DNA of 12,792 bases from an uncultured Clostridia bacterium (GCA_944393165.1 CALXZF010000036.1:1-12792); one strand, 5' to 3'; positions 6,952-12,792 are shown, counted from the first letter of the stretch. Program-made: numbers and translations. Notes: generated from the letters alone by a model not told the origin.

Positions 6952-7740
6952 TTATTTATACAAATCCATTTCTATATAAGTGCAATTATATTTATCACTA
7001 AATTCTATTTTTGTTATTTTTGATTTTGTGTTTCTTTGCAAAAGAATTTCTTTTTGATCATTAACATAACTAGAGTTTCCAATATCAATTGCGTTTATTT
7101 CGCTTTTTACATTATATTTTATTAAAGCTTGAGTTGGAGATGGGACACTTCCGTATTTTTCGCTTACATAAATATTTTGATATTTATTTACAATTTCTTC
7201 ACTTTTTGATGTACTTTTAAATGCTTTATCATCAAATTCATCATTAATTTTTAAACTATTTTTTATTAAATTATATGTTTGTTTATTGCTTTCGATGTAA
7301 GAATTGTAAACAGCTTCATCATATTCTTTGCTTCCGTATTCTATATCTTTAGTATAATTTGAAGTTAAATTATTAGTTCTATCCCAAATATCATCTGTTT
7401 TAATGCCTAATTCATTTATGTTTGCTGTTCTATATAATTCTCCTTCTTCAATATATCCTTTTTTAATTGCATTGTCTAAATCAATAACTTGCTTTGAATT
7501 AGATAAATCTTCATTATTTCTTAACGCAACATTTGTAAAATTATAATATCCTTCAGTATATTCGTATAGTACATTTTTGTCTTCTTCTGACATATCTTTC
7601 ATTTTTAAATTTTTTACTTTTTTAACGTTTTCTTTTTTGTTTTCAAATTTTCCACTTTCTTTCATAGCTGTTTCTAAATCTTGTCCTTCTTTTATAAATA
7701 TTCTTCTTCCTCCAACTGTTCTCCATACTCCATTTTCCAT
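6952..7740 (-). CDS. Predicted ADP-ribosyltransferase (ART exoenzyme fold) in the head module
   Basis: A 262-aa protein. Residues 1-32 (GVWRTVGGRRIFIKEGQDLETAMKES) look like the short tether often found at the end of phage minor head proteins or at the start of toxins encoded next to them. The rest resembles the ART exoenzyme family, which moves ADP-ribose from NAD+ to a target protein. The three R-S-E landmarks are visible: LYRTAN with Arg104, FKSTSKSEEI with Ser176-Thr177-Ser178, and DQKEILLQ with Gln229 and Glu231. QxE rather than ExE is the arrangement of C3-like enzymes. There is no signal peptide, so secretion is unlikely. Packaging in the head and delivery with DNA, as for T4 Alt, is an inference. 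It follows the minor capsid gene by 4 nt, with an AAAGGATA site. The target is unknown. Confidence 0.75.
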   Translation of the reverse strand: MENGVWRTVGGRRIFIKEGQDLETAMKESGKFENKKENVKKVKNLKMKDMSEEDKNVLYEYTEGYYNFTNVALRNNEDLSNSKQVIDLDNAIKKGYIEEGELYRTANINELGIKTDDIWDRTNNLTSNYTKDIEYGSKEYDEAVYNSYIESNKQTYNLIKNSLKINDEFDDKAFKSTSKSEEIVNKYQNIYVSEKYGSVPSPTQALIKYNVKSEINAIDIGNSSYVNDQKEILLQRNTKSKITKIEFSDKYNCTYIEMDLYK

Positions 7741-7744
7741 TTTA

Positions 7745-8842
7745 TCATATCCTTTCTCTTATGTATTGCCTTCTTAATTCTGGGTTTTTGTCTATAAAAT
7801 TTCTCATTACTTTTTGCCATTCTCTTACTTTACTGTTGGCTTTTTTAAACATTTCTTCATCATTATTTTGATATGCCTCTGCTCTACGTTTATATTTTCT
7901 TATTGTTCTTTCTATTGCTCTTTGCTTTTGTTCTAATTTATATTGATTTTCGGCTTCTTTATCTGGTATATCTTTGTCTTGTGTAAATACTTTTTTTCCA
8001 TTTACTATTTTATATTTTCTTTCATCGACTTCTCCAAAATAAGCAAAATGTAAGTGTCGACAATTTATTCCTTCTAATCCTGTTATGCTACCATAATCAG
8101 TAACGTCAACTAAATCTTCTGGTTTAATATAGCAACCTTGCCACGGTAAATGTTGTTCACGACAATTTAAGTGTTCAGTTATCTTAATGTAAGGTGGCTC
8201 TAATTCCTCTATTATGCGTTGATTAACGTTGCCTGCTAGTTGATGTACCTGCGTCATTAAATCGCGCCTTATAATTCCTTCTATTGAGTAATTACGAGTT
8301 ATTACATTACCATTTTTATCTACTGATTGGTAAGTTGCTACTGTAATACCTCTATCTGTCATTTTATCCATTGCTCTTCTTAATGAAGTTTGGTAATCAT
8401 ATATTCCTGTTGTCGTTTCTAAATACACCTGATTTAATACTTGCGTATACGCTTCTTTAACTCCTTGTACAATGTTTTGATTTATTTTAACAAAATTATT
8501 CGTTACTTCATTAAATGAATTTTTAATTATGTTTTGTATTATAGGATTATTTTTAAATATTTCAGTCTGTTCTACTTTAGGAAAAGCATTGAATCCTACT
8601 TCATTTAACATTACTTTTAGCTGTTCTTCACTCTTTCCACTATATTTAGCAATTATCTTTAATGTTTCATTATTTAATGCACCTATTTTATTTAATTCAT
8701 TAAGTAGCCATTCTATACTAGGCTTTACATTATCAGCAAATTCTAATTTACTAGCAATAAGTTTTATTAGTTGTACTTCTATATCCATATACATTTCTAT
8801 TATTTCATTTACTAGATCATCAAAGTTTTTTTCAGTTAGCAT
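7745..8842 (-). CDS. Phage minor capsid protein 2 (MuF-like portal-associated head protein)
   Basis: I choose the ATG at 8842-8840 (MLTEKNFDDLVNE), 365 aa, because AGGTGG lies 5 nt upstream. A GTG three codons earlier would overlap that site. The N-terminal two thirds are helical. The conserved core is at about 225-265: LNCREQHLPWQG (Cys227, His231, Gln235-Gly236), then YGSITGLEGINCRHLHFAYF (Cys261, His263). This 'C...H.PWQG ... YG...GL.G.NCRH' block is the signature of Phage_min_cap2 and, more loosely, of MuF/SPP1 gp7 proteins. It ends in a very basic helical region (about 305-365). These proteins sit inside the procapsid near the portal and often carry or accompany effector domains, here the ADP-ribosyltransferase just downstream. 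A promoter and terminator pair precede the gene. Confidence 0.93.
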   Translation of the reverse strand: MLTEKNFDDLVNEIIEMYMDIEVQLIKLIASKLEFADNVKPSIEWLLNELNKIGALNNETLKIIAKYSGKSEEQLKVMLNEVGFNAFPKVEQTEIFKNNPIIQNIIKNSFNEVTNNFVKINQNIVQGVKEAYTQVLNQVYLETTTGIYDYQTSLRRAMDKMTDRGITVATYQSVDKNGNVITRNYSIEGIIRRDLMTQVHQLAGNVNQRIIEELEPPYIKITEHLNCREQHLPWQGCYIKPEDLVDVTDYGSITGLEGINCRHLHFAYFGEVDERKYKIVNGKKVFTQDKDIPDKEAENQYKLEQKQRAIERTIRKYKRRAEAYQNNDEEMFKKANSKVREWQKVMRNFIDKNPELRRQYIRERI

Positions 8843-8858
8843 ATATACCACCTATTTA

Positions 8859-8867
8859 ATTATATCA
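8859..8867 (-). promoter_or_regulatory. Extended -10 promoter before minor capsid protein 2
   Basis: Minus strand TGATATAAT (8867-8859) is a perfect extended -10 (TGnTATAAT), identical to the one before the scaffold gene. There is no recognisable -35 at 17 bp, which extended -10 promoters tolerate. It begins 8 nt past the stem of the hairpin at 8902-8875 and lies 17 nt before the start codon, leaving a leader of only about 10 nt that contains the AGGTGG site. Confidence 0.5.
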
Positions 8868-8874
8868 CATAAAT

Positions 8875-8902
8875 AAAAGAATAGACTAATTGCTATTCTT
8901 TT
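8875..8902 (-). terminator. Hairpin terminator overlapping the end of the 75-aa gene
   Basis: A perfect 10-bp stem, AAAAGAATAG paired with CTATTCTTTT, encloses an 8-nt loop. The TAG stop codon of the upstream gene (8888-8886) lies in the loop. The T-rich 3' arm runs into TATTTAT, giving a U-rich tail on the minus strand. The stem has only two G-C pairs, so termination may be weak or partial. The sequence is almost the same as the hairpin at 12415-12392. Confidence 0.6.
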
Positions 8903-9113
8903 CTTCAACTATTTCTTCATAAATTGCTGTGTAATTTTTAGTTATATCAAAATTTACTATTTCACAAGGATTTATATTAGCATATATCGTTATACTTGTA
9001 ACCTTATCTATATCTTTTGATATTTCTTTTGCTCTAGCAATTAATGATTGCCCTATCGCAATTATAGACTTTTCAATATTTTCTCCACCAGTAGGATAAC
9101 TATTTATTTTCAT
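8886..9113 (-). CDS. Small protein of unknown function between portal and minor capsid (75 aa)
   Basis: I do not recognise this 75-aa protein. It begins MKINSYPTGGENIEKSIIAIGQSLIARAKEISKD, a helix-like first half. The second half looks like beta strands (VTSITIYANINPCEIVNFDITKNYTAIYEEIV) with a short acidic end. There is no signal peptide or membrane segment. A strong AGGAGG lies 5 nt before the ATG, and the gene follows the portal by 12 nt, so it is a real gene of the head operon. Proteins of similar size at this point in related phages are generally annotated hypothetical. A head or portal-associated role is possible only by position. Its stop codon is inside the loop of the hairpin that probably ends the packaging transcript. 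Confidence 0.75.
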   Translation of the reverse strand: MKINSYPTGGENIEKSIIAIGQSLIARAKEISKDIDKVTSITIYANINPCEIVNFDITKNYTAIYEEIVEEKNSN

Positions 9114-9125
9114 ATTTACCTCCTA

Positions 9126-10436
9126 TTATTCCATAAATGGCTCTTCTTGTGCTTGTTTGCTTTCTATTTCTTGTATAACTTGTTTTGCTTGGTCTATATC
9201 TTCATCAGGGCGTAACCACATTCTTAATTCTTCTTTAGTAATAACGCCTTGGTTCATTCCTTGTACTAATTGACTAAATTCTTGTTGTGTATCTTCAAGT
9301 AGTGTATAACTCCAGTTAAACGATAACTCATATTCCCCCATAGGGCTTAAACTATAAGCATTTGCTAACACATTACAAGCATAGAAGAAATCTTCTAATC
9401 CTTTTTCAATATTGGTTCTCATGTCATCTACAATATTAAACGTATCGTACATACTTCTCTTTATTTCTGTAGCCGTAGCATTTTGTGTTTGAACATCACT
9501 AAGTATTCCATAACTTGTTCCTACTTCGTGTTCTAATCTTTTGTAAAGTTCTTGTAGTCTTGCATAGTAAGAACTTTCACGAATTGCTGGATCAAATACT
9601 TCAAAGAATCCATTTTCTCCGCTATCCACTTTTCTAAATATTCCATTTCTAGGAAGTCCATCTTTGCCATCAAACATAGTAGAGTCTGCGCCAACAAAAC
9701 ATTCTTTTAATTTAAACTCTCTTTGAATTTGTTGCAAGCATTCTCTTATTTCTAGTATGGTTTCTTCACACCCAAAAGTAATAGGTACACCATATTTATC
9801 ATTTGATATTCTATTATTAATGGGCGATTTAATATAACCAAATAATGCTCTATCTACATTAGTAATAACTTGTACTTGTTGAATATTTGCCCAAAAATCT
9901 GGTACTGGAATTGGGTTTCCATTTTCATCAGTAAATTGTTGTGTTATTGTTAAATTATTATTTTCTATCTTATAATTAGTCCACCTAAAATATCTAGTTG
10001 TTTTTATTGTCCCTGTTATAGTTTTAATTTCTGCAAGTATAGTGGCACCTGTAATTAAATCACCATCAGTTTGGTCAATAGTTAATCTGTTTTGTGGAAC
10101 TTTACTATAATATAATTTTCCACCTTTTACATAAGGAACTAAAACTATACCTCCGTAACCGAATCCCATAGAAACGATCTTTTTAAAATTTTTCCACATT
10201 GATTGTCCTGTTTTATTTAATAGTTCTACTCGTGCATTTTCTCCTTCAATAGATAGTTCACTATCACTCATTACATAATTAGATAACTTATTACTAAATA
10301 TAGCATTAAAATTAATACTTTTAATGTCTTCATAATCTCTTGCGTATTCTTGGTTTTTGTCAACTTCTTTTTGTTCAGTTTCAGTTTTAATTTTAAAAAC
10401 ATTTTGAATTATCCAAAGAAATATATTCTTTAGCAT
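9126..10436 (-). CDS. Portal protein
   Basis: This 436-aa protein is predicted to form the dodecameric DNA channel at one capsid vertex, which docks the terminase during packaging and the connector afterwards. It starts with a hydrophobic helix (MLKNIFLWIIQNVFKI). It contains SMWKNFKKIVSMGFGYGGIVLVPYV (about 79-103), where phage portals have 'a...G.a.l.v....', then DRALFGYIKSPINNRISNDKYGVPITFGCEETI (wing and stem entry). A long helical domain includes SYYARLQELYKRLEHEVGTSYGILSD and TATEIKRSMYDTF. The last of these matches the 'TATE(I/V)' segment found in SPP1 gp6-like and A118-like portals. The C-terminus is acidic and Gln-rich. The ATG overlaps the terL stop by 7 nt and has AGAGGAG about 9 nt upstream. 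Length fits the family. Confidence 0.92.
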   Translation of the reverse strand: MLKNIFLWIIQNVFKIKTETEQKEVDKNQEYARDYEDIKSINFNAIFSNKLSNYVMSDSELSIEGENARVELLNKTGQSMWKNFKKIVSMGFGYGGIVLVPYVKGGKLYYSKVPQNRLTIDQTDGDLITGATILAEIKTITGTIKTTRYFRWTNYKIENNNLTITQQFTDENGNPIPVPDFWANIQQVQVITNVDRALFGYIKSPINNRISNDKYGVPITFGCEETILEIRECLQQIQREFKLKECFVGADSTMFDGKDGLPRNGIFRKVDSGENGFFEVFDPAIRESSYYARLQELYKRLEHEVGTSYGILSDVQTQNATATEIKRSMYDTFNIVDDMRTNIEKGLEDFFYACNVLANAYSLSPMGEYELSFNWSYTLLEDTQQEFSQLVQGMNQGVITKEELRMWLRPDEDIDQAKQVIQEIESKQAQEEPFME

Positions 10437-11704
10437 ATATTATCACTCCTCTTTCTTTCAATCATGTCATTAATTTTTCTTATAAATTTACACCAACTAT
10501 ATTCCCATGCGTCTATTGTGTCAATGTCAGTGGTAAAATCATCTAATCTTGTATCTTCATTTTTTTCGCTATCCCATAAAGCACTTGATATGGCTTCTAC
10601 TAACGTATCACACTCCTCTTCTATGTAGTAAAATATGTCGTAAGCAATCATAGTTCTTCCACAATCTATTCTATCGTTTATTGGCTCTTTAACGCATCCT
10701 CTAACCAAAGTATTGAGATTGTTTGTTTCAACTGCTCTTCTTAACCCTCTAATAAGTACTACTTCTTCATTGTCGGGCAACATATAATCTATATCACAAT
10801 TATACTTATACATCATCTTTTTTGCAAATTCTATCTGTAATTGCTCTAATTTGTCAGGATCTATATCTCCCATGTGTTTTTCGCTTCCTAAAGCAATAAC
10901 ATATTTAAAATCATAACTTATTCTGGTACACACAAAGGCTTGCCCTGACTTGTTTCCACCATAGTCAATACCAATTATTGTATATCCATGTGGTAAATCA
11001 TATTCACCATTTTCTTTCTTTTTAGTCCATTTGTATTTTTGTGGATTGTCTGCAAATCTTTTATAAATAAGCCCTTCTGCATTACACCATTGCCCCAATA
11101 TGTAACGGTTATATAATACAGTTCCTTCATATTCTTTTTTTTTTTTTTTTTTAAATTCTATGCTTAAAAAGTCGTTATCATCTATTGTATAGTGTTGCAC
11201 GTATATATCTGCATCACTTTCAATAAATTCTTTAAACCAATGTGTCTTTTGTTCTGGATTTCCTGTTAAGTCAGCACACGAATAAGGCTGGTCTAGTCTT
11301 GATTTAATCATATCAAATACTTCTTTATTCCATTTTACAACTTCATCACCATATAAGTATTTAATACTTGCACCCTGTATTTTAGCAACTTGATTTATCT
11401 TTTCAGCACCTAAGCAATAACATTCTTCGCCAAATAGCCAAACTTTGTTTTTGTTTATTGTTCCTACTAAATTATTGCCAAATTTATCACGCATAGGTCT
11501 TAATACATTACGTTCAACAGTTGCTTCTGTTACACCAATTATAAATACAAGACCATCCTTATTAGCACGTTCTCTTATTCTTCTAGGTATTATATCTTCT
11601 TTATCTTGAAATGTTTTACCACTACGAACCGCTCCTAATTTAACATTCCACCTATGATTAGCATTTAATCCATATTCTTTTTGTTTCTTAGTCCATGTAG
11701 GCAT
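10430..11704 (-). CDS. terL: Terminase large subunit (packaging ATPase and nuclease)
   Basis: I choose the ATG at 11704-11702 (MPTWTKKQKEYGLNANHRWN), 424 aa. GGAGG lies 9 nt upstream; an earlier in-frame ATG (11728) has no such site. The N-terminal ATPase has Walker A GAVRSGKT (about 24-31), Walker B KYLYGDEV (about 115-122, Asp120-Glu121) and the coupling motif LTGNPEQ (about 146-152). The C-terminal RNase H-like nuclease has GIDYGG (about 245-250, Asp247), a second acidic site in MLPDNEE (Asp311) and a third in DTIDAWEY (about 395-402). All catalytic landmarks are present. The type resembles PBSX-like terminases. Six consecutive Lys (about 185-190) are encoded by 18 A in a row. The start overlaps the end of TerS by 17 nt. 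Confidence 0.95.
   Translation of the reverse strand: MPTWTKKQKEYGLNANHRWNVKLGAVRSGKTFQDKEDIIPRRIRERANKDGLVFIIGVTEATVERNVLRPMRDKFGNNLVGTINKNKVWLFGEECYCLGAEKINQVAKIQGASIKYLYGDEVVKWNKEVFDMIKSRLDQPYSCADLTGNPEQKTHWFKEFIESDADIYVQHYTIDDNDFLSIEFKKKKKKEYEGTVLYNRYILGQWCNAEGLIYKRFADNPQKYKWTKKKENGEYDLPHGYTIIGIDYGGNKSGQAFVCTRISYDFKYVIALGSEKHMGDIDPDKLEQLQIEFAKKMMYKYNCDIDYMLPDNEEVVLIRGLRRAVETNNLNTLVRGCVKEPINDRIDCGRTMIAYDIFYYIEEECDTLVEAISSALWDSEKNEDTRLDDFTTDIDTIDAWEYSWCKFIRKINDMIERKRSDNIC
11135..11152. repeat. 18-bp homopolymer (T on + strand, A in terL) inside the terminase gene
   Basis: Eighteen consecutive T on the plus strand are 18 A in the terL reading frame and encode six Lys in a row between the ATPase and nuclease domains. 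The frame is intact on both sides at this length. Such a tract is prone to polymerase slippage and to sequencing length errors. Confidence 0.95.
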
Positions 11705-12155
11705 TCTTTTGTTCCTCCAACAAAGCATCTAGTTTATCAAGAGTTTCTTGTGTAGTGGTGTTCTTATATTTCATTTCTTCTTCTCTTAATTTCATTTCTT
11801 TATATTTTAAAGATTTATCAAATATAGTTCCATATACAATAGCAACATCTCTTATATTGGTAAACAAATCAGGATTAGAAAGCTTTTGCTCTAAAACATC
11901 TAAAGACAAATCAATTATTTTTTTTTGCTTTTCGGCAATATTATCCATATATTCTAATATATCTTTAGTATTTTCTTCCTTTTTTTCTGTACTTTTTTTT
12001 ACGAAATCTTTATTATCTTTGTTTTTTAATATTATTCTTCTAACTGTATCAACAGCTACATTATTTATTCTAGCTGTTTCTCTATAATTTCCGTTTTCCA
12101 TATAATCAGCGATAATCTTTTTCTTTTGCTTGTCAGTTAATTTAGTTCTAGCCAA
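11688..12155 (-). CDS. terS: Terminase small subunit
   Basis: This 155-aa protein is predicted to recognise the packaging site and recruit TerL. Residues about 5-45 form a helix-turn-helix (LTDKQKKKIIADYMENGNYRETARINNVAVDTVRRII) of the resolvase/transposase-like type found in many TerS proteins. About 55-125 is a long charged helical oligomerisation region (KQKKIIDLSLDVLEQKL) and the C-terminus (TQETLDKLDALLEEQKNAYMD) probably contacts TerL. The start is TTG (12155-12153), giving MARTKLTDKQ. AGGAGAG lies 9 nt upstream, no ATG is near, and a later ATG (codon 19) would cut the DNA-binding helix. A rare start codon here may lower TerS relative to TerL. It begins 6 nt after the upstream 64-aa gene and overlaps terL. 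Confidence 0.87.
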   Translation of the reverse strand: MARTKLTDKQKKKIIADYMENGNYRETARINNVAVDTVRRIILKNKDNKDFVKKSTEKKEENTKDILEYMDNIAEKQKKIIDLSLDVLEQKLSNPDLFTNIRDVAIVYGTIFDKSLKYKEMKLREEEMKYKNTTTQETLDKLDALLEEQKNAYMD

Positions 12156-12161
12156 TAATTA

Positions 12162-12356
12162 TCACTCTCCTATATATCCTTGAAGAAAATCTAATAGCAT
12201 ATATGTGTTGCTAAAATATTCTTTTTCTCCATCAATATTTAAAATAATTGTTCTTTTGTATTCACCGTTATTATATTTTTCTATTGTTGTTAGATTTACA
12301 TCGTGATTTAATGATACTTTATATAAAATTATTTTAATATATTTCTGTGTATTCAT
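12162..12356 (-). CDS. Small protein of unknown function upstream of terS (64 aa)
   Basis: I do not recognise this protein. I choose the ATG at 12356-12354 (MNTQKYIKIIL) because GAGGTG lies 6 nt upstream; a GTG three codons earlier lies within that site. It looks like an antiparallel beta protein: KYIKIILYKVSL, TIEKYNNGEYKRTIILNID and GEKEYFSNTYMLLDFLQGYIGE. The two YNNGEYKR/IDGEKEYF turns suggest a small folded domain followed by a helix. It is the first gene of the packaging operon, directly after a promoter, and its last codons hold the terS ribosome site. Small genes ahead of terS sometimes encode regulators, but there is no DNA-binding motif I can point to. Confidence 0.68.
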   Translation of the reverse strand: MNTQKYIKIILYKVSLNHDVNLTTIEKYNNGEYKRTIILNIDGEKEYFSNTYMLLDFLQGYIGE

Positions 12357-12374
12357 ATAATACACCTCATATAT

Positions 12375-12383
12375 ATTTTACCA
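12375..12383 (-). promoter_or_regulatory. Extended -10 promoter for the packaging operon
   Basis: Minus strand TGGTAAAAT (12383-12375) fits the extended -10 pattern TGnTAnAAT with one deviation from TATAAT. It starts 8 nt after the hairpin stem at 12415-12392, as in the related cassette at 8902-8840. There is no clear -35. The predicted leader to the first ATG is about 12 nt and includes GAGGTG. Confidence 0.45.
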
Positions 12384-12390
12384 CAAAACA

Positions 12391-12415
12391 AAAGAATAGT
12401 ATAATTACTATTCTT
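12391..12415 (-). terminator. Hairpin terminator upstream of the packaging operon
   Basis: A perfect 10-bp stem, AAGAATAGTA paired with TACTATTCTT, around the loop ATTA (12415-12392). It is followed on the minus strand by TTGTTTTG as a U-rich tail. It lies 12 nt downstream of the stop at 12430-12428 and would end transcription coming from the homing-endonuclease side. Only two G-C pairs, so its strength is uncertain. Confidence 0.6.
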
Positions 12416-12427
12416 ATTGTATGTGTT

Positions 12428-12511
12428 TTACCACCGCTCATTAAAATCTTTCATCATGGCTTCAATATATATTCCTGTTTCGTTCTTTCTATAATTAAAT
12501 TCTTCTATTAT
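12428..12511 (-). pseudogene. Short open segment in frame with and after the endonuclease stop; possible gene remnant or 3' exon
   Basis: After the endonuclease TAA (12514-12512) the same frame stays open for 27 codons to TAA at 12430-12428, encoding IIEEFNYRKNETGIYIEAMMKDFNERW. The composition (aromatic, charged, one long helix) looks like the genuine C-terminus of a protein and not random AT-rich sequence. It has no start codon with a ribosome site, and a terminator follows 12 nt later, as expected after a real gene end. It may be the tail of the gene into which the endonuclease, or an intron carrying it, inserted, or the pre-mutation C-terminus of the endonuclease itself. The segment is short, so chance cannot be excluded. 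Confidence 0.3.
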
Positions 12512-12792
12512 TTATTTATTTTCCTTTCTATTTAAAAATTCTATTACTTCATTTAATTTATCTTTTAAAACATTAAAATTCCAATCTTGTGCTTTTTCTG
12601 GTATTCCCGTAAAGCATTCCATTGTAAATAAGGTATTTTCTGATGTTGTATCTAATTTTTCTATTATAGGTTTATCTTCTTCTGCAAATTTCCAAATATA
12701 CCCTCCTGCAGTATGATGTTCTTTTCTGCAACATCCACCAATACACGTTCTTCCTATTCCTGTTACTTTTTCCGCATCGTAAGATGATTTAT
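12512..12792 (-). CDS. Homing endonuclease-like protein, C-terminal part with NUMOD1-type module (cut by window edge)
   Basis: The last 93 codons of a gene that begins beyond 12792; no start codon is needed within the window. The visible part opens with KSSYDAEKVTGIGRTCIGGCCRKEHHTAGGYIWKF. This matches the NUMOD1 helix-turn-helix module '(S)..A...TGI....I..CC.G....AGGY.W.(F/Y)' found at the C-terminus of HNH and GIY-YIG homing endonucleases, where it binds the target DNA. The remaining part (EEDKPIIEKLDTTSEN to FLNRKENK) has no recognised domain. The nuclease domain itself is outside the window, so HNH versus GIY-YIG cannot be decided. Such genes are free-standing or lie in group I introns next to terminase and other conserved phage genes, which fits this position. 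Confidence 0.8.
   Translation of the reverse strand, partial: KSSYDAEKVTGIGRTCIGGCCRKEHHTAGGYIWKFAEEDKPIIEKLDTTSENTLFTMECFTGIPEKAQDWNFNVLKDKLNEVIEFLNRKENK

Larger units (their letters stand above)
8840..8902 (-). repeat. Terminator-promoter-RBS cassette, copy 2
   Basis: From the hairpin through the extended -10 to the ribosome site and ATG of the minor capsid gene, this stretch is co-linear with 12415-12354. Of the first 31 positions (reading from 8900 and 12415), 26 are identical by eye. The order that follows, TGTG, a -10 hexamer, an AT-rich spacer, (G/T)AGGTG and an ATG, is the same with one or two single-base length changes. Confidence 0.65.
12354..12415 (-). repeat. Terminator-promoter-RBS cassette, copy 1
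   Basis: This 62-nt stretch combines hairpin, U-rich tail, extended -10, ribosome site and start codon. It is co-linear with 8900-8840 and is most alike across the hairpin and tail (26 of 31 positions identical by eye). It separates the endonuclease region from the packaging operon. Confidence 0.65.

Noticed and set aside
8529..8876. Plus-strand 115-aa open frame opposite minor capsid protein 2, with hydrophobic segments resembling membrane helices
   Set aside because: The hydrophobicity comes from reading Lys/Glu/Asn-rich codons on the opposite strand; there is no promoter or ribosome site and the real gene explains the sequence.
5160..8888. Reassignment of TAG to glutamine, as in some gut phages
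   Set aside because: TAG ends two genes in the window (5162-5160 and 8888-8886) at places where neighbouring start codons and ribosome sites fit; no in-frame TAG interrupts a conserved gene. TGA also acts as a normal stop.
11755..12535. Plus-strand frames opposite terS and across 12347-12535
   Set aside because: Phe/Ile/Ser-rich antisense translations of AT-rich genes, and the second runs through the terminator and promoter region; no supporting signals.
1..12792. tRNA genes, CRISPR arrays, insertion sequences
   Set aside because: No cloverleaf with a TTCGA-type arm, no regularly spaced direct repeats and no transposase or terminal inverted repeats were seen by eye on either strand.

Overview
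The window is an AT-rich (visibly about 30% GC) block of the head-and-tail morphogenesis genes of a tailed phage or prophage with a long non-contractile tail (siphophage type). Every supported gene lies on the minus strand, so the genetic order runs from position 12792 down to 1. The gene set (TerS, TerL, portal, minor capsid 2, Gp20-type scaffold, capsid, Minor_capsid_2-like protein, DUF6673/Gp15 tail chaperones, LAGFDE-type tape measure) resembles phages of Firmicutes such as Listeria phage A118 and many clostridial or gut-Bacillota prophages. Shine-Dalgarno sites of GGAGG type and the base composition also fit a low-GC Gram-positive host. TGA, TAA and TAG all act as stops here, so I see no recoding. 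The host species cannot be named from this sequence.

Layout in transcription order. 12792-12512: the C-terminal end of a homing-endonuclease-like protein with a NUMOD1-type DNA-binding module, cut by the window edge. It is followed by a short in-frame tail-like segment (12511-12428) and a terminator hairpin (12415-12392). A promoter and a strong ribosome binding site then start the packaging operon: a 64-aa unknown protein, TerS (TTG start), TerL, portal and a 75-aa unknown protein. A second hairpin (8902-8875) sits over the end of that unknown gene, and a second extended -10 promoter and ribosome binding site follow it. They drive minor capsid protein 2 and a predicted ADP-ribosyltransferase. 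A third extended -10 promoter (6946-6918) and a leader of about 110 nt, able to form hairpins, precede the scaffold gene. Then come the major capsid protein, a 54-aa protein, four connector/completion/terminator proteins and the major tail protein, mostly linked by 1-8 nt overlaps. A GC-rich terminator (3079-3048) follows the major tail protein. Two tail assembly chaperones, the tape measure protein and the start of a distal tail gene finish the window.

How the genes work together: the terminase cuts and pumps DNA through the portal into a procapsid built from capsid protein on the Gp20-type scaffold. The minor capsid protein and probably the ADP-ribosyltransferase are internal or portal-associated. 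The four small proteins after the capsid close the head and join the tail. The chaperones coat the tape measure while the major tail protein polymerises around it.

Most of the window is ordinary structural phage genome. The points deserving a second look are a terminator/promoter/ribosome-binding cassette present twice in related form, an ART-fold effector within the head module, an 18-A homopolymer inside terL, a structured leader before the scaffold, and the homing-endonuclease junction at the upstream edge.
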